From Acetobacteroides hydrogenigenes (lineage in GTDB: Bacteria > Bacteroidota > Bacteroidia > Bacteroidales > ZOR0009): a stretch of DNA of 64,000 nucleotides. The DNA lies in contig NZ_SLWB01000001.1 in NCBI RefSeq assembly GCF_004340205.1, positions 434,001-498,000 of the forward strand, read 5' to 3'. The notes under the pieces were generated by a model. It did not search any database. It had not been told where the DNA came from and worked only from the letters and a program-made list of their open reading frames with translations. Each line of letters starts with the position of its first letter. The stretch's first letter is position 1. A program made the position numbers and the translations under genes. Positions 24,911 through 34,815 of the stretch are shown here, piece by piece.

Positions 24911-26965
24911 ATGGACAATAATAACAAGCAAGGAGGAAACAGCAAGTTCCCTCAACCCAAGTTTAGCATATACTGGATATATGCTATTGTGGCATTAGCC
25001 ATTATAGGGCTAAACTTTTTCTACAGCGGAGGATCTCCCGTAGAGACAAACCTTCAAAAGGTAAAAACACAAATGCTCCCTAAAGGAGACGTTGAGCGCC
25101 TAGACATTGTCAGCAACGATAGGCGCGTAGATGTTTACCTTAAGAAAGGCCGTATAAAAAACTACCAAAAGGATTTTGAGACCAGTTTCAGCTCTCCTTC
25201 TAAAAACGGACCCCAATTCTACTTTTCCATTGGATCTCCTGATGAATTTCAGAAGAACATTGAAGAATTCCAGAAAACACTTCCAGCCGGCAATCAAGCC
25301 GTTATCACCTTTAACAATAAGAAGGACTGGACTGGCGACATATTCACGCTCCTACTATACGCAGCTTTAATTATTGGTTTTTGGGTATTCATTCTACGCC
25401 GAATGTCAAAAGGAGCTGGGGGTGCTGGTGGCAACATTTTTAGCGTTGGCAAATCAAAAGCGCAGCTTTTCGACAAGGAAAACCACGTTAGAGTCAACTT
25501 CAACGATGTTGCCGGACTCGACGAAGCAAAAGTCGAGGTAATGGAAATTGTCGATTTCCTTAAGAATCCACAAAAATACACCGAACTTGGAGGTAAAATC
25601 CCCAAGGGAGCACTTCTTGTAGGCCCTCCAGGAACTGGTAAAACGCTTTTGGCAAAGGCCGTAGCAGGCGAAGCAAATGTTCCATTCTTCTCGCTCTCGG
25701 GATCAGACTTCGTTGAGATGTTTGTTGGAGTAGGAGCATCGCGCGTACGCGACCTCTTCAAGCAAGCAAAGGAGAAAGCTCCATGCATCGTATTCATCGA
25801 TGAAATTGATGCTATTGGTCGCGCAAGAGGTAAAAACGCCAACTTCTCGGGCAATGACGAACGAGAAAACACCCTCAACCAGCTCTTAACCGAAATGGAT
25901 GGTTTTGGAACCAACGTAGGGGTAATCATACTTGCAGCAACCAACAGGGCTGATATTCTCGACCGCGCCCTACTCCGCGCCGGACGTTTTGACAGGCAGA
26001 TCTACGTTGAGCTGCCAGATCTAAACGGACGAGCAGAGATATTCAAGGTACACTTACGCCCATTAAAGCTTGCTCCAGAACTCGACACAAGTTTCCTAGC
26101 TAAGCAAACCCCAGGATTTTCGGGGGCAGACATTGCCAACGTTTGTAACGAAGCTGCTCTTGTTGCTGCTCGTAAAAACAAAAAGCAGGTAGATAAGCAA
26201 GACTTTTTGGATGCAATAGACCGCATCATAGGAGGTCTTGAAAAGAAAAACAAGATCATTACCGTTGAAGAGAAAAGAACAATTGCTTACCACGAGGGTG
26301 GACATGCCACCGTATCGTGGTTGCTCGAACATGCCAATCCGTTGCTTAAGGTAACCATCGTGCCCCGTGGACGAGCGCTTGGTGCAGCATGGTATCTTCC
26401 TGAAGAACGCCAAATAACCACTCGCGAACAAATTATGGACGAGTTGGCTGCAACATTAGGTGGCCGTGCATCAGAAGAGATTGTTTTCGGAAAGATTTCT
26501 ACAGGTGCGCTTAACGACCTTGAACGAGTTACCAAGCAAGCCTATGCCATGGTATCGTACTACGGCATGAACAAAGAGCTCGGCAACCTAAGCTTTTACG
26601 ATTCAACAGGGCAAAACGAATACATGTTCGGTAAACCTTACAGCGAAAAAACTGCCGAAACGATAGATGCAGAGGTTAAGAGTATCGTAGAAGAAGCTTA
26701 TCAGCGAGCAAAGAATACCCTCATCGAAAATAGAGAAGGGCTAAATAAGCTCTCTGAACTTCTTTTAGAAAGAGAAGTAATCTTTAGCGAAGATCTAGAA
26801 GCAATCTTTGGAAAAAGAAAAGGAGCAAAAGAAGAACTCCTTAGCGTAAAACCCGTTGAAGATAAAAATTCACTCGGAGATATTAGCTCTGCTGCTAATG
26901 AGAACGAATCAAAAACGGAATCCGAGACAGACGCAGAGTCTTTAAACAAAGAATCAAACGCATAG
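24911..26965 (+). CDS. ftsH: ATP-dependent zinc metalloprotease FtsH
   Basis: Membrane-bound AAA+ protease of 684 residues that degrades membrane and regulatory proteins. Order: N-terminal helix (about 15-35), periplasmic domain, second helix (about 140-162), AAA domain with Walker A GPPGTGKT (near 240) and Walker [13 protein letters not shown], then the zinc site HEGGH (near 460). The C-terminus has a 50-residue acidic Ser/Glu-rich tail. The ORF can open at 24800, overlapping rsfS, but the extra 37 residues look unrelated and the MDNNNKQGG start matches the family. Confidence 0.97.
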   Translation: MDNNNKQGGNSKFPQPKFSIYWIYAIVALAIIGLNFFYSGGSPVETNLQKVKTQMLPKGDVERLDIVSNDRRVDVYLKKGRIKNYQKDFETSFSSPSKNGPQFYFSIGSPDEFQKNIEEFQKTLPAGNQAVITFNNKKDWTGDIFTLLLYAALIIGFWVFILRRMSKGAGGAGGNIFSVGKSKAQLFDKENHVRVNFNDVAGLDEAKVEVMEIVDFLKNPQKYTELGGKIPKGALLVGPPGTGKTLLAKAVAGEANVPFFSLSGSDFVEMFVGVGASRVRDLFKQAKEKAPCIVFIDEIDAIGRARGKNANFSGNDERENTLNQLLTEMDGFGTNVGVIILAATNRADILDRALLRAGRFDRQIYVELPDLNGRAEIFKVHLRPLKLAPELDTSFLAKQTPGFSGADIANVCNEAALVAARKNKKQVDKQDFLDAIDRIIGGLEKKNKIITVEEKRTIAYHEGGHATVSWLLEHANPLLKVTIVPRGRALGAAWYLPEERQITTREQIMDELAATLGGRASEEIVFGKISTGALNDLERVTKQAYAMVSYYGMNKELGNLSFYDSTGQNEYMFGKPYSEKTAETIDAEVKSIVEEAYQRAKNTLIENREGLNKLSELLLEREVIFSEDLEAIFGKRKGAKEELLSVKPVEDKNSLGDISSAANENESKTESETDAESLNKESNA

Positions 26966-27041
26966 TTCGCTCTTTTAGGGCATACAGCTGTAGCTCCAAG
27001 AGGAATATGTAGAACAAGTAAAAAGAAAATAGTTAAACGTT

Positions 27042-27914
27042 TTGAATCTTAACAACTTTACAACCAGAGCTCTTAGTGGAGCCATATTCGTTGCAATTCT
27101 TGTATCAGGTATCATTATTGGGTATGAGACGTTCTTGCTCTTAATGCTCATTATTATAGGCCTTACCCTAAACGAGTTTTACATCAACGTAAAAAAAGGA
27201 GGCATAGCACCCAACTTCTCATTTGGGCTAATTGCCGGATTGGGTACTTTTATATCCTTTTTCATCTTTGCATTTGGAGGATATCAAGATGTGGTTTATT
27301 TAGCGTTTCCCCTACTAATTTATGTTGGGATATTTATTTCTGAGCTATTTAGGGATAAGCCAAACCCCTTCCTAAACGTTTCGATGACGCTACTTGGAGT
27401 GTTTTACATAGCCCTTCCATTTGCCATACTCAACTTTCTTGTATTCCTTCAATTCTCAAATCTCGATGGAGTAATTTTTGACTGGTACTACATTCTAGCC
27501 CTTTTCATACTAGTTTGGACAAATGACACCTTTGCATACCTAACAGGTATGGCTATAGGTAAGCACAAATTCTTCGAAAGAATTTCGCCAAAGAAGACAT
27601 GGGAAGGAATTATTGGAGGCATATTCTTTACTTGTGCAATGAGCGTAGGGCTCTACTTTCTGTATCCTTACATCGCTCCACTTGGTAAATTAGGCTTTTC
27701 GGGGCTAACTTTAACAGAATGGATTGGACTTGCACTAGTTGTTTCTATATTTGCAGATCTTGGAGACCTAGTGGAGTCGATGCTAAAGCGTAGTCTAAAC
27801 ATCAAAGATTCAGGCAATATCATCCCAGGACACGGGGGTATGCTCGACCGTTTTGATGCAATACTACTGGCAGCACCTGCTGCATTTGTTTACCTGATGT
27901 TTATCATTGTTTAA
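27042..27914 (+). CDS. cdsA: Phosphatidate cytidylyltransferase
   Basis: Makes CDP-diacylglycerol from phosphatidate and CTP, the branch point of phospholipid synthesis, in the inner membrane. 290 residues with seven or eight hydrophobic helices. The family signature is complete near the C-terminus (SMLKRSLNIKDSGNIIPGHG followed by GMLDRFD). It starts with TTG; no ATG fits the conserved N-terminus. 17 bp ahead of psd, so both phospholipid genes are coupled. Confidence 0.95.
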   Translation: MNLNNFTTRALSGAIFVAILVSGIIIGYETFLLLMLIIIGLTLNEFYINVKKGGIAPNFSFGLIAGLGTFISFFIFAFGGYQDVVYLAFPLLIYVGIFISELFRDKPNPFLNVSMTLLGVFYIALPFAILNFLVFLQFSNLDGVIFDWYYILALFILVWTNDTFAYLTGMAIGKHKFFERISPKKTWEGIIGGIFFTCAMSVGLYFLYPYIAPLGKLGFSGLTLTEWIGLALVVSIFADLGDLVESMLKRSLNIKDSGNIIPGHGGMLDRFDAILLAAPAAFVYLMFIIV

Positions 27915-27931
27915 TAATTACAAGCACTTAC

Positions 27932-28582
27932 ATGCGCATTCACAAAGAAGGACATTCAATGCTCACTAAAACGCTACTGTTGATGGTTGCCGTTTTAGCC
28001 ATTCTATTCTTTTTTACACCGCTTTACGTTTACGGAGCAAGCATTATCGTATTCGGTCTACTTTATATATTCCTTCTTCGTTTCTTCCGGTTTCCTCATC
28101 GTCCACAACTAGCTGATGATGGAGTTCTTTACGCACCTGCCGATGGAACGGTTGTCGTAATTGAAAAAACGTTCGAAGACGAATTCTTTAAAGACGAACG
28201 AATACAAGTTTCAATCTTCATGTCGGTTTGGAATGTGCACATCAACTGGTATCCTATAAAAGGGATAGTAGAGTACTTTAGGCACCACCACGGTAAGTTC
28301 ATGGTGGCATGGCATCCCAAATCTTCTACCGAAAACGAGCGAACTACAGTTGTAATTAACAATGGATCAACCAAGATTCTTCTTCGACAAATTGCAGGGT
28401 TACTTGCTCGTCGTATAGTTTGCTACGCAAAAGAGGGCGAAAAGATAGAGCAAAACCAGCAAATGGGCTTCATAAAGTTTGGATCACGAGTTGACATCTT
28501 TCTACCTGTAGGAACCAAGGTTGAGGTATCCCTCAACCAAAAAACAGTTGGTAGCCAAACCGTTATTGCAAGACTTAAGTAA
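27932..28582 (+). CDS. psd: Phosphatidylserine decarboxylase family proenzyme
   Basis: Converts phosphatidylserine to phosphatidylethanolamine. 216 residues, the short type: one or two N-terminal membrane helices (about 12-48), PADGTVVVIEK, then the His-rich WNVHINWYPIKG, and the self-cleavage site FGSR near residue 190, where the Ser becomes the pyruvoyl cofactor. Behind cdsA and closed by a terminator. Confidence 0.94.
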   Translation: MRIHKEGHSMLTKTLLLMVAVLAILFFFTPLYVYGASIIVFGLLYIFLLRFFRFPHRPQLADDGVLYAPADGTVVVIEKTFEDEFFKDERIQVSIFMSVWNVHINWYPIKGIVEYFRHHHGKFMVAWHPKSSTENERTTVVINNGSTKILLRQIAGLLARRIVCYAKEGEKIEQNQQMGFIKFGSRVDIFLPVGTKVEVSLNQKTVGSQTVIARLK

Positions 28583-28602
28583 GCAAATCCTAAGATAAGC
28601 AT

Positions 28603-28628
28603 AAAAAGGGGGCAAATGCTCCCTTTTT
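28603..28628 (+). terminator. Terminator of the rsfS-ftsH-cdsA-psd unit
   Basis: AAAAAGGGGGC and GCTCCCTTTTT pair (one G-U) around AAAT with a T run. The longest ORF of the next gene would start inside it, which argues for the internal start at 28691. Confidence 0.85.
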
Positions 28629-28690
28629 ATGTATACATGCAATCCCTAAGAACACAGGTTAATTCGTATATTAGCTTAAAATTATTTCTG

Positions 28691-29791
28691 ATGAACAAGC
28701 TTGCCAGGTATATTCTCATTGTCGCAGTTGCTTCAATCGTTGTATTCCTACTTTGGTATTTTAAATCGATTGTTGCCTACATCCTCATATCTGCGGTTCT
28801 TTCAATTATAGGGAAGCCGATGGTTAACCTGTTAATGAAAATCAAAATTGGCAAGTTTAAGGTTCCGAAATGGCTTTGCGCAGGAACAACCCTCATCCTT
28901 ATATGGCTGCTTGTTGTCATCTTCTTTAAAACGTTTGTACCACTCGTTGTTAACGAAGCCAACAAGCTTGCAAACGTAAACGTCACCTCGTTGGTAAACG
29001 AGCTGTCACCAACCCTTTCGAGCTTCGAAGACGGATTATCCAAATACCTACCAGAAGCAAAAGAGCTTAACCTAGAGCAATCGCTAACCGATCAGGTTAA
29101 ATCGGCAGTAAGCATTGGTTCGATATCTAGCATTTTTAGCCGATTCACCGAATTTATTGGAAACGTTTTCATTGCGGCCTTTTCCATATCGTTCATAACC
29201 TTCTTCTTCCTTAAAGACGAAAGCTTATTCTTTGAAGGGGTTCTGCTAATATTCCCATCTCGGTACGAACATAACGTAAACCGCGCCTTAGATGCCATTA
29301 CCAAGCTCCTTATGCGCTACTTCATTGGTATTGTTACGGAGTCTATCCTGATAATGATACTGCTAACCATCGGCCTACGAATTATAGGAGTTCCTATCGG
29401 ACAAGGGCTAGTGATTGGCCTTATAGCTGGGATACTAAATGTGGTTCCCTACATAGGCCCTCTTGTTGGCACCTTTGTTGGTATTTTCCTTACCGTTACA
29501 ACCAATATTGACGTGCTATCGATGGCGCAAATTAGCCATCTAATCATTTATATAGCCATTGTGTTTGGAGTTGTACACCTTATCGACAACATTGTTTTTC
29601 AACCGCTAATCTACTCCAATAGCGTCAATGCCCATCCTTTAGAAATATTCCTAGTAATTCTAATTGCAGGAAGCATTGCTGGAATCATGGGAATGCTACT
29701 AGCCATCCCCACGTACACGGTGCTGCGCGTATTTGCAAAAGAATTTTTCAATAACTTTAGAGTCGTACAAAAGCTCACAGAAAACATTTAA
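28691..29791 (+). CDS. AI-2E family transporter
   Basis: Inner-membrane protein of 366 residues with seven or eight helices, of the AI-2 exporter/PerM superfamily. Family traits: hydrophobic N-terminus (MNKLARYILIVAVASIVVF), a soluble insert at about 90-155, then the Gly/Pro-rich VVPYIGPLVGTFVGIF. Members export autoinducer-2 or act as Na+/H+ antiporters, so the substrate is open. The start is set at 28691 because the upstream ATG lies within a terminator. Confidence 0.9.
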   Translation: MNKLARYILIVAVASIVVFLLWYFKSIVAYILISAVLSIIGKPMVNLLMKIKIGKFKVPKWLCAGTTLILIWLLVVIFFKTFVPLVVNEANKLANVNVTSLVNELSPTLSSFEDGLSKYLPEAKELNLEQSLTDQVKSAVSIGSISSIFSRFTEFIGNVFIAAFSISFITFFFLKDESLFFEGVLLIFPSRYEHNVNRALDAITKLLMRYFIGIVTESILIMILLTIGLRIIGVPIGQGLVIGLIAGILNVVPYIGPLVGTFVGIFLTVTTNIDVLSMAQISHLIIYIAIVFGVVHLIDNIVFQPLIYSNSVNAHPLEIFLVILIAGSIAGIMGMLLAIPTYTVLRVFAKEFFNNFRVVQKLTENI

Positions 29792-29811
29792 AACCTTAAA
29801 CAACAGGATTT

Positions 29812-30162
29812 ATGAAAAGAGCGTTCCTTGCCCTGCTACTTAGCACGATCCTCTTTGCCTGCTCCAAAGAAGAGGAAACTCAGCATAACGTAACGGTATC
29901 GCGAGATGCAACAACCCTGATATATACATTTGATCTATCAGCCATATCGCCAGTACCATCGAACACCTCTTTTGAGCTAAAGATATTCAGCAAAAGCGGG
30001 AGCCCTGTATTTACCACCAGCTTTACAGGACTAAAGTACGGCTGGAATGGGAAAACCTCTGACGGCAATGCGGTTGCCGATGGAATGTACACCTATATCA
30101 TTAAGAACGCTGACAAAACGGTAAATCAGGACGGCTTCTTCTACGTTCTGAGCAAAAAGTAG
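29812..30162 (+). CDS. Small lipoprotein with FlgD/CHU_C-like Ig fold
   Basis: Lipoprotein of 116 residues: signal peptide with lipobox LFAC (Cys17). The mature part is one beta-sandwich domain ending in the pattern [20 protein letters not shown], which resembles FlgD Ig-like and gliding-motility (CHU_C) domains; here it is anchored rather than being a secretion signal on a large protein. Function unknown. 20 bp behind the AI-2E transporter and 10 bp ahead of the macrodomain gene. Confidence 0.75.
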   Translation: MKRAFLALLLSTILFACSKEEETQHNVTVSRDATTLIYTFDLSAISPVPSNTSFELKIFSKSGSPVFTTSFTGLKYGWNGKTSDGNAVADGMYTYIIKNADKTVNQDGFFYVLSKK

Positions 30163-30172
30163 CCCCCTCATC

Positions 30173-30712
30173 ATGGAAAAGGTTGCAGCAAAGGCTAGGA
30201 TCAATGCTATCCGAGGTGATATCACAACGGTTGTTGCCGATGCTATTGTCAATGCAGCCAACTCGTCGTTGCTAGGAGGTGGTGGCGTTGATGGCGCCAT
30301 TCACCGAACAGGAGGACCAACCATCCTTGAGGAGTGCAAAAAAATTGTTGCAAGACAAGGCCCCTGCCCTACCGGCGAAGCGGTAATAACTCCTGGAGGG
30401 AATCTTCCTGCCAGGTACGTAGTCCACACCGTTGGTCCAGTTTGGAATGATGGCACTAAAGGAGAGCCAGAAAAGCTAGCCAACTGTTATAGGAATTCGC
30501 TCAATCTTGCCGTAGCGTACGGCTGCAAAACAATTGCGTTTCCCAACATTAGCACAGGGGTTTACGGCTACCCTAAGGAAAAAGCAGCCGCTATTGCCAT
30601 CAATGAGGTTCTAACGCTTCTACAGGAGAACGATAGCATAGAGCAAGTACTCTTTGTTTGCTTTGACGATGAAAGCAAACGAATATACGATCGGATTCTA
30701 GACTCCATATAG
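30173..30712 (+). CDS. Macrodomain O-acetyl-ADP-ribose deacetylase (YmdB-like)
   Basis: Single macrodomain of 179 residues that would bind ADP-ribose and hydrolyse O-acetyl-ADP-ribose or mono-ADP-ribosylated protein. Motifs: [20 protein letters not shown], then the Gly-rich loop [15 protein letters not shown], and [14 protein letters not shown]. These are the catalytic and binding loops of the MacroD class. No ADP-ribosyltransferase toxin or sirtuin gene is adjacent, so a housekeeping role is more likely than a toxin-antitoxin role. Confidence 0.93.
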   Translation: MEKVAAKARINAIRGDITTVVADAIVNAANSSLLGGGGVDGAIHRTGGPTILEECKKIVARQGPCPTGEAVITPGGNLPARYVVHTVGPVWNDGTKGEPEKLANCYRNSLNLAVAYGCKTIAFPNISTGVYGYPKEKAAAIAINEVLTLLQENDSIEQVLFVCFDDESKRIYDRILDSI

Positions 30713-30758
30713 CATATCACAATACCATACCTCCCTCTTTTTGTACAATCCCACAGCA

Positions 30759-31289
30759 ATGCCGTTAATCGAAATTCAACACTACGAAACCTCGATTGGG
30801 GAGCTAATTCTTGGCTCGTTCGAGAATCGGCTATGCCTTTGCGACTGGAGGTATAGAAAGCAGCGAAAGCAAGTTGACGCTAGGATTATGCATGCCCTAG
30901 GAGCCAGCTATACCCTGGCCGAATCGGAAGTAATTGCAGCTGCAAAACTCCAGCTAACCGAATACTTCAACAGCAAAAGAGATGCATTTAGCATACCGCT
31001 ACTGCTAATCGGAACCAGCTTCCAAAAAAAGGTATGGAATGCCCTGCTCCAGATCCCATATGGAACAACAGAAAGCTATTTAGAGCTTTCTAGAAGAATA
31101 GGTAGCGAAAAGGCTATAAGAGCGGTAGCTGCCGCCAATGGGGCGAATGCGATTTCCATCCTCATTCCTTGCCATAGAGTAGTAGGATCAAAAGGCGAAC
31201 TGGTTGGCTATGCCGGAGGAATCCTTGCCAAGCGGGCTCTTCTTACCTTAGAGTATCCCTCCAAGGGCTACCATGGACAGCTCTTTTAG
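30759..31289 (+). CDS. ogt: Methylated-DNA--protein-cysteine methyltransferase
   Basis: Suicide repair enzyme that moves the methyl group from O6-methylguanine to its own Cys. 176 residues from ATG 30759 (a TTG six codons earlier is unlikely). N-terminal ribonuclease-like domain (about 1-85) and C-terminal domain with the active site IPCHRVVGSKGEL. The helix-turn-helix segment VWNALLQIPYGTTESYLELS is complete. Last gene before a long repeat-bearing gap. Confidence 0.95.
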   Translation: MPLIEIQHYETSIGELILGSFENRLCLCDWRYRKQRKQVDARIMHALGASYTLAESEVIAAAKLQLTEYFNSKRDAFSIPLLLIGTSFQKKVWNALLQIPYGTTESYLELSRRIGSEKAIRAVAAANGANAISILIPCHRVVGSKGELVGYAGGILAKRALLTLEYPSKGYHGQLF

Positions 31290-31847
31290 CGTAGTCCAAT
31301 GCCCAAACGGTATCCCTCCAAATACACAGCATTTTTCGCTCAAAAAAGGGTTATGCTGACAACAGAAAGAACCTAGGCTAGATCAAACATGGTTCTTTCT
31401 ACTCTAAAAAGAACCTTTTCTACGCTAGAAAGAACCGTTTCTACGCTAGAAAAAACCTTTTCTGCGCTAGAAAGAACCTTTTCTACGCTAGAAAAACCCT
31501 TTTCTACACTAGAAAGAACCTTTTCTGCGCTAGAAAGAACCTTTTCTACGCTAGAAAAACCCTTTTCTACACTAGAAAGAGCCTTTTCCGATCCATTATA
31601 ATCTCTTTCTACGCTAAAAAGAACTCTTTTGGGAACAGAAATGGCTGTTTCTACCGTAGAAATAGATTGCATTGTGCACCATTACACCTCAAACAGCAAG
31701 GTATCCCCAAAGAGCGGAGCATTCAAGGGAAATACGGATTCAACAGATGCCTAGCGTCTTTGCCCGCCTACAAATATTCTATAAAATGTGCCATAGAAAT
31801 AGATCCATTATACTATATTTAACCAAAAGAAACTTAACGCTGCCAAA
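31290..31847. other. 558-bp intergenic region with 13-unit 21-nt repeat
   Basis: Between ogt and the cyd operon. Half is the repeat tract (31395-31667). The rest must hold the cyd promoter; the nearest candidate is TATATTTA at 31814-31821, 26 bases before the first gene, with A in place of the final G of the consensus. The long open frames through the repeat on both strands are a result of its 21-nt period. Confidence 0.65.
31395..31667. repeat. Tandem repeat, 13 units of 21 nt with palindromic core
   Basis: Thirteen back-to-back 21-nt units from 31395, with no shift in register. The common core is TTTCTACGCTAGAAA, a palindrome with 6-bp arms and a 3-base centre, followed by GAACC or AACCC. 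Eight units (31416-31583) are nearly identical; the outer ones (31584-31604 and 31626-31646) are decayed. A higher order repeat is also visible: four-unit blocks recur with TCTGCGC, TCTACGC and TCTACAC centres in the same order. Confidence 0.92.
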
Positions 31848-32081
31848 ATGGAAGACAAGCAAAGGAAGACGGTGCTGCATAAAGTTTTCCAATTCTACTA
31901 CGAAGGCTTTAAAAGAATGAGACTTGGACGAACGCTTTGGGCGATTATACTCATAAAGCTGTTTATCATGTTCGCCATTCTCAGGGTGTTCTTCTTTCCT
32001 AACTTTCTCAAAAAGAACTTCGACTCCGACAAAGAACGCAGCGAATACGTAATAGAACAACTAACCACACCTAAAAAATAG
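31848..32081 (+). CDS. DUF4492 domain protein
   Basis: Small membrane protein of 77 residues with one helix (about 29-49, LWAIILIKLFIMFAILRVFFF) between basic and charged ends. DUF4492 proteins are found directly before cydAB in Bacteroidota, as here (6 bp to cydA). A part in assembly or stability of the cytochrome bd oxidase is inferred from place only. Confidence 0.85.
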   Translation: MEDKQRKTVLHKVFQFYYEGFKRMRLGRTLWAIILIKLFIMFAILRVFFFPNFLKKNFDSDKERSEYVIEQLTTPKK

Positions 32082-32087
32082 AATGCT

Positions 32088-33647
32088 ATGGAGCAGATGG
32101 ACTTGTCCCTTGTAGACTGGTCGCGGGCACAATTTGCCCTTACCGCTATGTACCATTGGATTTTTGTACCGCTCACGCTTGGATTGGCGTTTTTGATTGC
32201 CATTATGGAAACCTTCTACGTTAAAACCGGCGATGAATTTTGGAAGAAGACAACTAAGTTCTGGATGACCCTCTTTGGAATCAACTTTGCCATTGGGGTT
32301 GCTACGGGCATCATCCTAGAATTTGAGTTCGGCACCAACTGGTCCAACTACTCGTGGTTTGTTGGGGATATATTTGGAGCGCCTCTCGCCATCGAAGGCA
32401 TAATGGCATTCTTTATGGAGTCGACCTTTATTGCCATCATGTTCTTTGGCTGGAATAAGGTAAGCAAGAAGGCACACCTTGCTGCGAGCTGGCTTACCGC
32501 CATTGGAGCCAACCTATCGGCACTATGGATTCTAGTTGCCAATGCATGGATGCAGTACCCAACAGGGATGCGCTTTAACCCCGACACGGCACGAAACGAA
32601 ATGGAAAACTTTTGGGATGTGCTCTTCTCGCCCGTTGCCATCAACAAGTTTCTCCACACCGTAACATCGGGCTACGTAACTGCTGCTGTTTTTGTACTAG
32701 GCGTAAGCAGCTGGTACCTTCTAAAAAAGAGAGAAACCCTACTCGCCAAGCGCAGCATCGTTATAGCCTCCGTTTTTGGTCTATTGTCATCCCTTTTCCT
32801 TGTTATGACAGGCGATAGCTCTGCTAAACAAGTGGCCGAGAAGCAGCCTATGAAGCTAGCGGCCATGGAGGGCCTCTACGATGGAACGACCAATGCTGGT
32901 CTTGTAGCCTTGGGCGTTCTTAACCCTCAAAAAGAGGCTGGAGACAAGCGGCCGGCATTCCTATTCAAGGTTGAAATTCCGAGCGCTCTATCCATTCTTA
33001 GCTTTGGAAGCTCGAGCGCCTATGTTCCAGGTATAAATGACATCCTTAAAGGAGGATACATGTACACAAATACAGATGGCAAAAGTGAAATTGCAAAGCC
33101 AACGGCTGCCAGAATTAGCGATGGGAAAAAGGCAATCGCCGCATTTGGGAGCTACCAAACAGCAGCTAAAGCGGGGAATCGTACCGAAGCATCGCAGCAT
33201 CTTGGCGTGCTTAACGACAACTTTAAAAGCTTTGGATACGGGTATCTAACCCATCCAAAAGATATCATCCCCAACGTACCGCTAACCTTCTACAGCTTCC
33301 ACATAATGGTTACCCTAGGGTTCTTCTTTATTGCCCTTTTTGTGGCTTCGCTCTTCTTTGCCTTCAACGATATGCTCACAAAACATCGCTGGTTCCTATG
33401 GATCTCGCTATTGAGCACCCCCTTGGTTTACCTTGCAGGGCAAACCGGATGGATCGTTGCTGAAGTCGGCCGCCAACCGTGGGTAATACAAGACATAATG
33501 CCATCGGTAGCGGCAGTATCGAGAATAGATACCAGCTCGGTTATGGTAACGTTTATGCTATTTGTCCTAATATTCACGATGCTCCTCATTGCAGAGATCG
33601 GTATCATGCTAAAACAAATCAAAAAAGGTCCCGAAGGAGAACATTAA
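32088..33647 (+). CDS. cydA: Cytochrome bd ubiquinol oxidase subunit I
   Basis: Quinol-oxidising subunit of the high-affinity terminal oxidase in the inner membrane. 519 residues, about nine helices. Heme ligand His in YHWIFVPLTLGLAFL near residue 20; GRQPW motif in WIVAEVGRQPW; quinol loop with K-x-x-x-x-E in MKLAAMEGLYD. An insert of low similarity (about 290-370) lies in the Q-loop region, longer than in the E. coli short form. Start of oxygen reduction without proton pumping, useful for oxygen scavenging in an anaerobe. Confidence 0.97.
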   Translation: MEQMDLSLVDWSRAQFALTAMYHWIFVPLTLGLAFLIAIMETFYVKTGDEFWKKTTKFWMTLFGINFAIGVATGIILEFEFGTNWSNYSWFVGDIFGAPLAIEGIMAFFMESTFIAIMFFGWNKVSKKAHLAASWLTAIGANLSALWILVANAWMQYPTGMRFNPDTARNEMENFWDVLFSPVAINKFLHTVTSGYVTAAVFVLGVSSWYLLKKRETLLAKRSIVIASVFGLLSSLFLVMTGDSSAKQVAEKQPMKLAAMEGLYDGTTNAGLVALGVLNPQKEAGDKRPAFLFKVEIPSALSILSFGSSSAYVPGINDILKGGYMYTNTDGKSEIAKPTAARISDGKKAIAAFGSYQTAAKAGNRTEASQHLGVLNDNFKSFGYGYLTHPKDIIPNVPLTFYSFHIMVTLGFFFIALFVASLFFAFNDMLTKHRWFLWISLLSTPLVYLAGQTGWIVAEVGRQPWVIQDIMPSVAAVSRIDTSSVMVTFMLFVLIFTMLLIAEIGIMLKQIKKGPEGEH

Positions 33648-33648
33648 T

Positions 33649-34803
33649 ATGGAATACACACCTACACTACTACAGGAATACTGGTGGTTTATAGTTTCGC
33701 TACTAGGTAGCTTGCTCGTATTTCTACTTTTTGTCCAAGGAGGACAAATGCTCCTATTTAGAATAGGGAAAACAGCAGAAGAAAAAACGATGATCATTAA
33801 CTCCCTAGGACGTAAATGGGAGTTTACCTTTACAACCCTGGTAACGTTTGGAGGCGCATTCTTCGCTTCGTTTCCACTCTTCTACTCCACCAGCTTTGGA
33901 GGAGCATACTGGGTTTGGATGGCAATCCTATTCCTATTTATAGTACAGGCAGTATCGTACGAGTACCGAAAAAAGCCAGGGAATCTATTAGGGTCCAAAA
34001 CGTACGAGGTGTTTCTATTTTTAAACGGATTTGGAGGGACATTCCTACTAGGGACAGCAGTAGCAACCCTATTTACAGGGGGCAACTTTTACGTCAATAA
34101 AATGAACCTTGCTTCGGCAGGAAATCCCATCATATCGAGTTGGGCTAATCCGTGGCATGGACTAGAGGCCGTTGCCGATTACCGGAATATTCTACTAGGA
34201 TTGGCGGTTTTCTTTCTGGCCCGCATTCTTGGGGCTCTTTATATTATAAATAGCATAGAGCACGAGACAATCTTTACAAGAGCGCAAAAGCTCGTACTAC
34301 ACAATGCGGTTCCCTTCCTACTCACATTTGTAGGATTTCTCATCTCCATCTTCCTAAGCGATGGTTTTGCCATAAACCCTGCAACAAGCAAGGTATACCT
34401 GCTAAAGTACAAGCTCTTTACAAACCTCATCGAGATGCCTGTACTACTTGCACTTCTACTAGCAGGTGTTTGTCTTGTTATTTGGGGCATAACCTCAACA
34501 ACGTTGAGCGCAAAACGAAGCACAAAAGGGATTTGGTTCTGTGGATCGGGTACTATTCTAACGGTTCTATCGCTGTTATTGAGCCTTGGCTACAATAACA
34601 CAGCCTACTATCCTTCTCAAATAGACCTCCAGAGCTCGCTAACGATTGTAAACAGCTCATCAAGCACCTACACGCTTACGGTTATGAGCGTTGTGTCAAT
34701 ACTCATCCCGTTTGTTCTTGCCTACATTTGGTATGCTTGGCGAGCTATGAATAGGAAAAAGGTAACATTAGAGGAGATGAGCAAGGAAACGCACACCTAC
34801 TAA
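33649..34803 (+). CDS. cydB: Cytochrome bd ubiquinol oxidase subunit II
   Basis: Second subunit of the bd oxidase, 384 residues with eight or nine hydrophobic helices. Starts two bases after the cydA stop. Typical motifs: the N-terminal LQEYWWFIVSLLGSLLVFLL and the FEGGxxM-like loop replaced by FVQGGQMLLFRIG, as in Bacteroidota homologues. Followed by a very small ORF that fits CydX. Confidence 0.95.
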   Translation: MEYTPTLLQEYWWFIVSLLGSLLVFLLFVQGGQMLLFRIGKTAEEKTMIINSLGRKWEFTFTTLVTFGGAFFASFPLFYSTSFGGAYWVWMAILFLFIVQAVSYEYRKKPGNLLGSKTYEVFLFLNGFGGTFLLGTAVATLFTGGNFYVNKMNLASAGNPIISSWANPWHGLEAVADYRNILLGLAVFFLARILGALYIINSIEHETIFTRAQKLVLHNAVPFLLTFVGFLISIFLSDGFAINPATSKVYLLKYKLFTNLIEMPVLLALLLAGVCLVIWGITSTTLSAKRSTKGIWFCGSGTILTVLSLLLSLGYNNTAYYPSQIDLQSSLTIVNSSSSTYTLTVMSVVSILIPFVLAYIWYAWRAMNRKKVTLEEMSKETHTY

Positions 34804-34815
34804 AATCAAACAACC

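Noticed and set aside
23397-31667. Tandem arrays at 23.4 and 31.4 kb as CRISPR arrays
   Set aside because: Units are directly joined and similar over their whole length, with no unique spacers, and no cas gene is present.
31373-31672. Open frames of 70 and 99 codons on both strands over the 31.4-kb repeat, reading as heptad-like STLERTF or SSVEKVL proteins
   Set aside because: The 21-nt period is a multiple of three, so any unit without a stop reads open in that frame; both strands are open, and the outer units are decayed without regard to codons.
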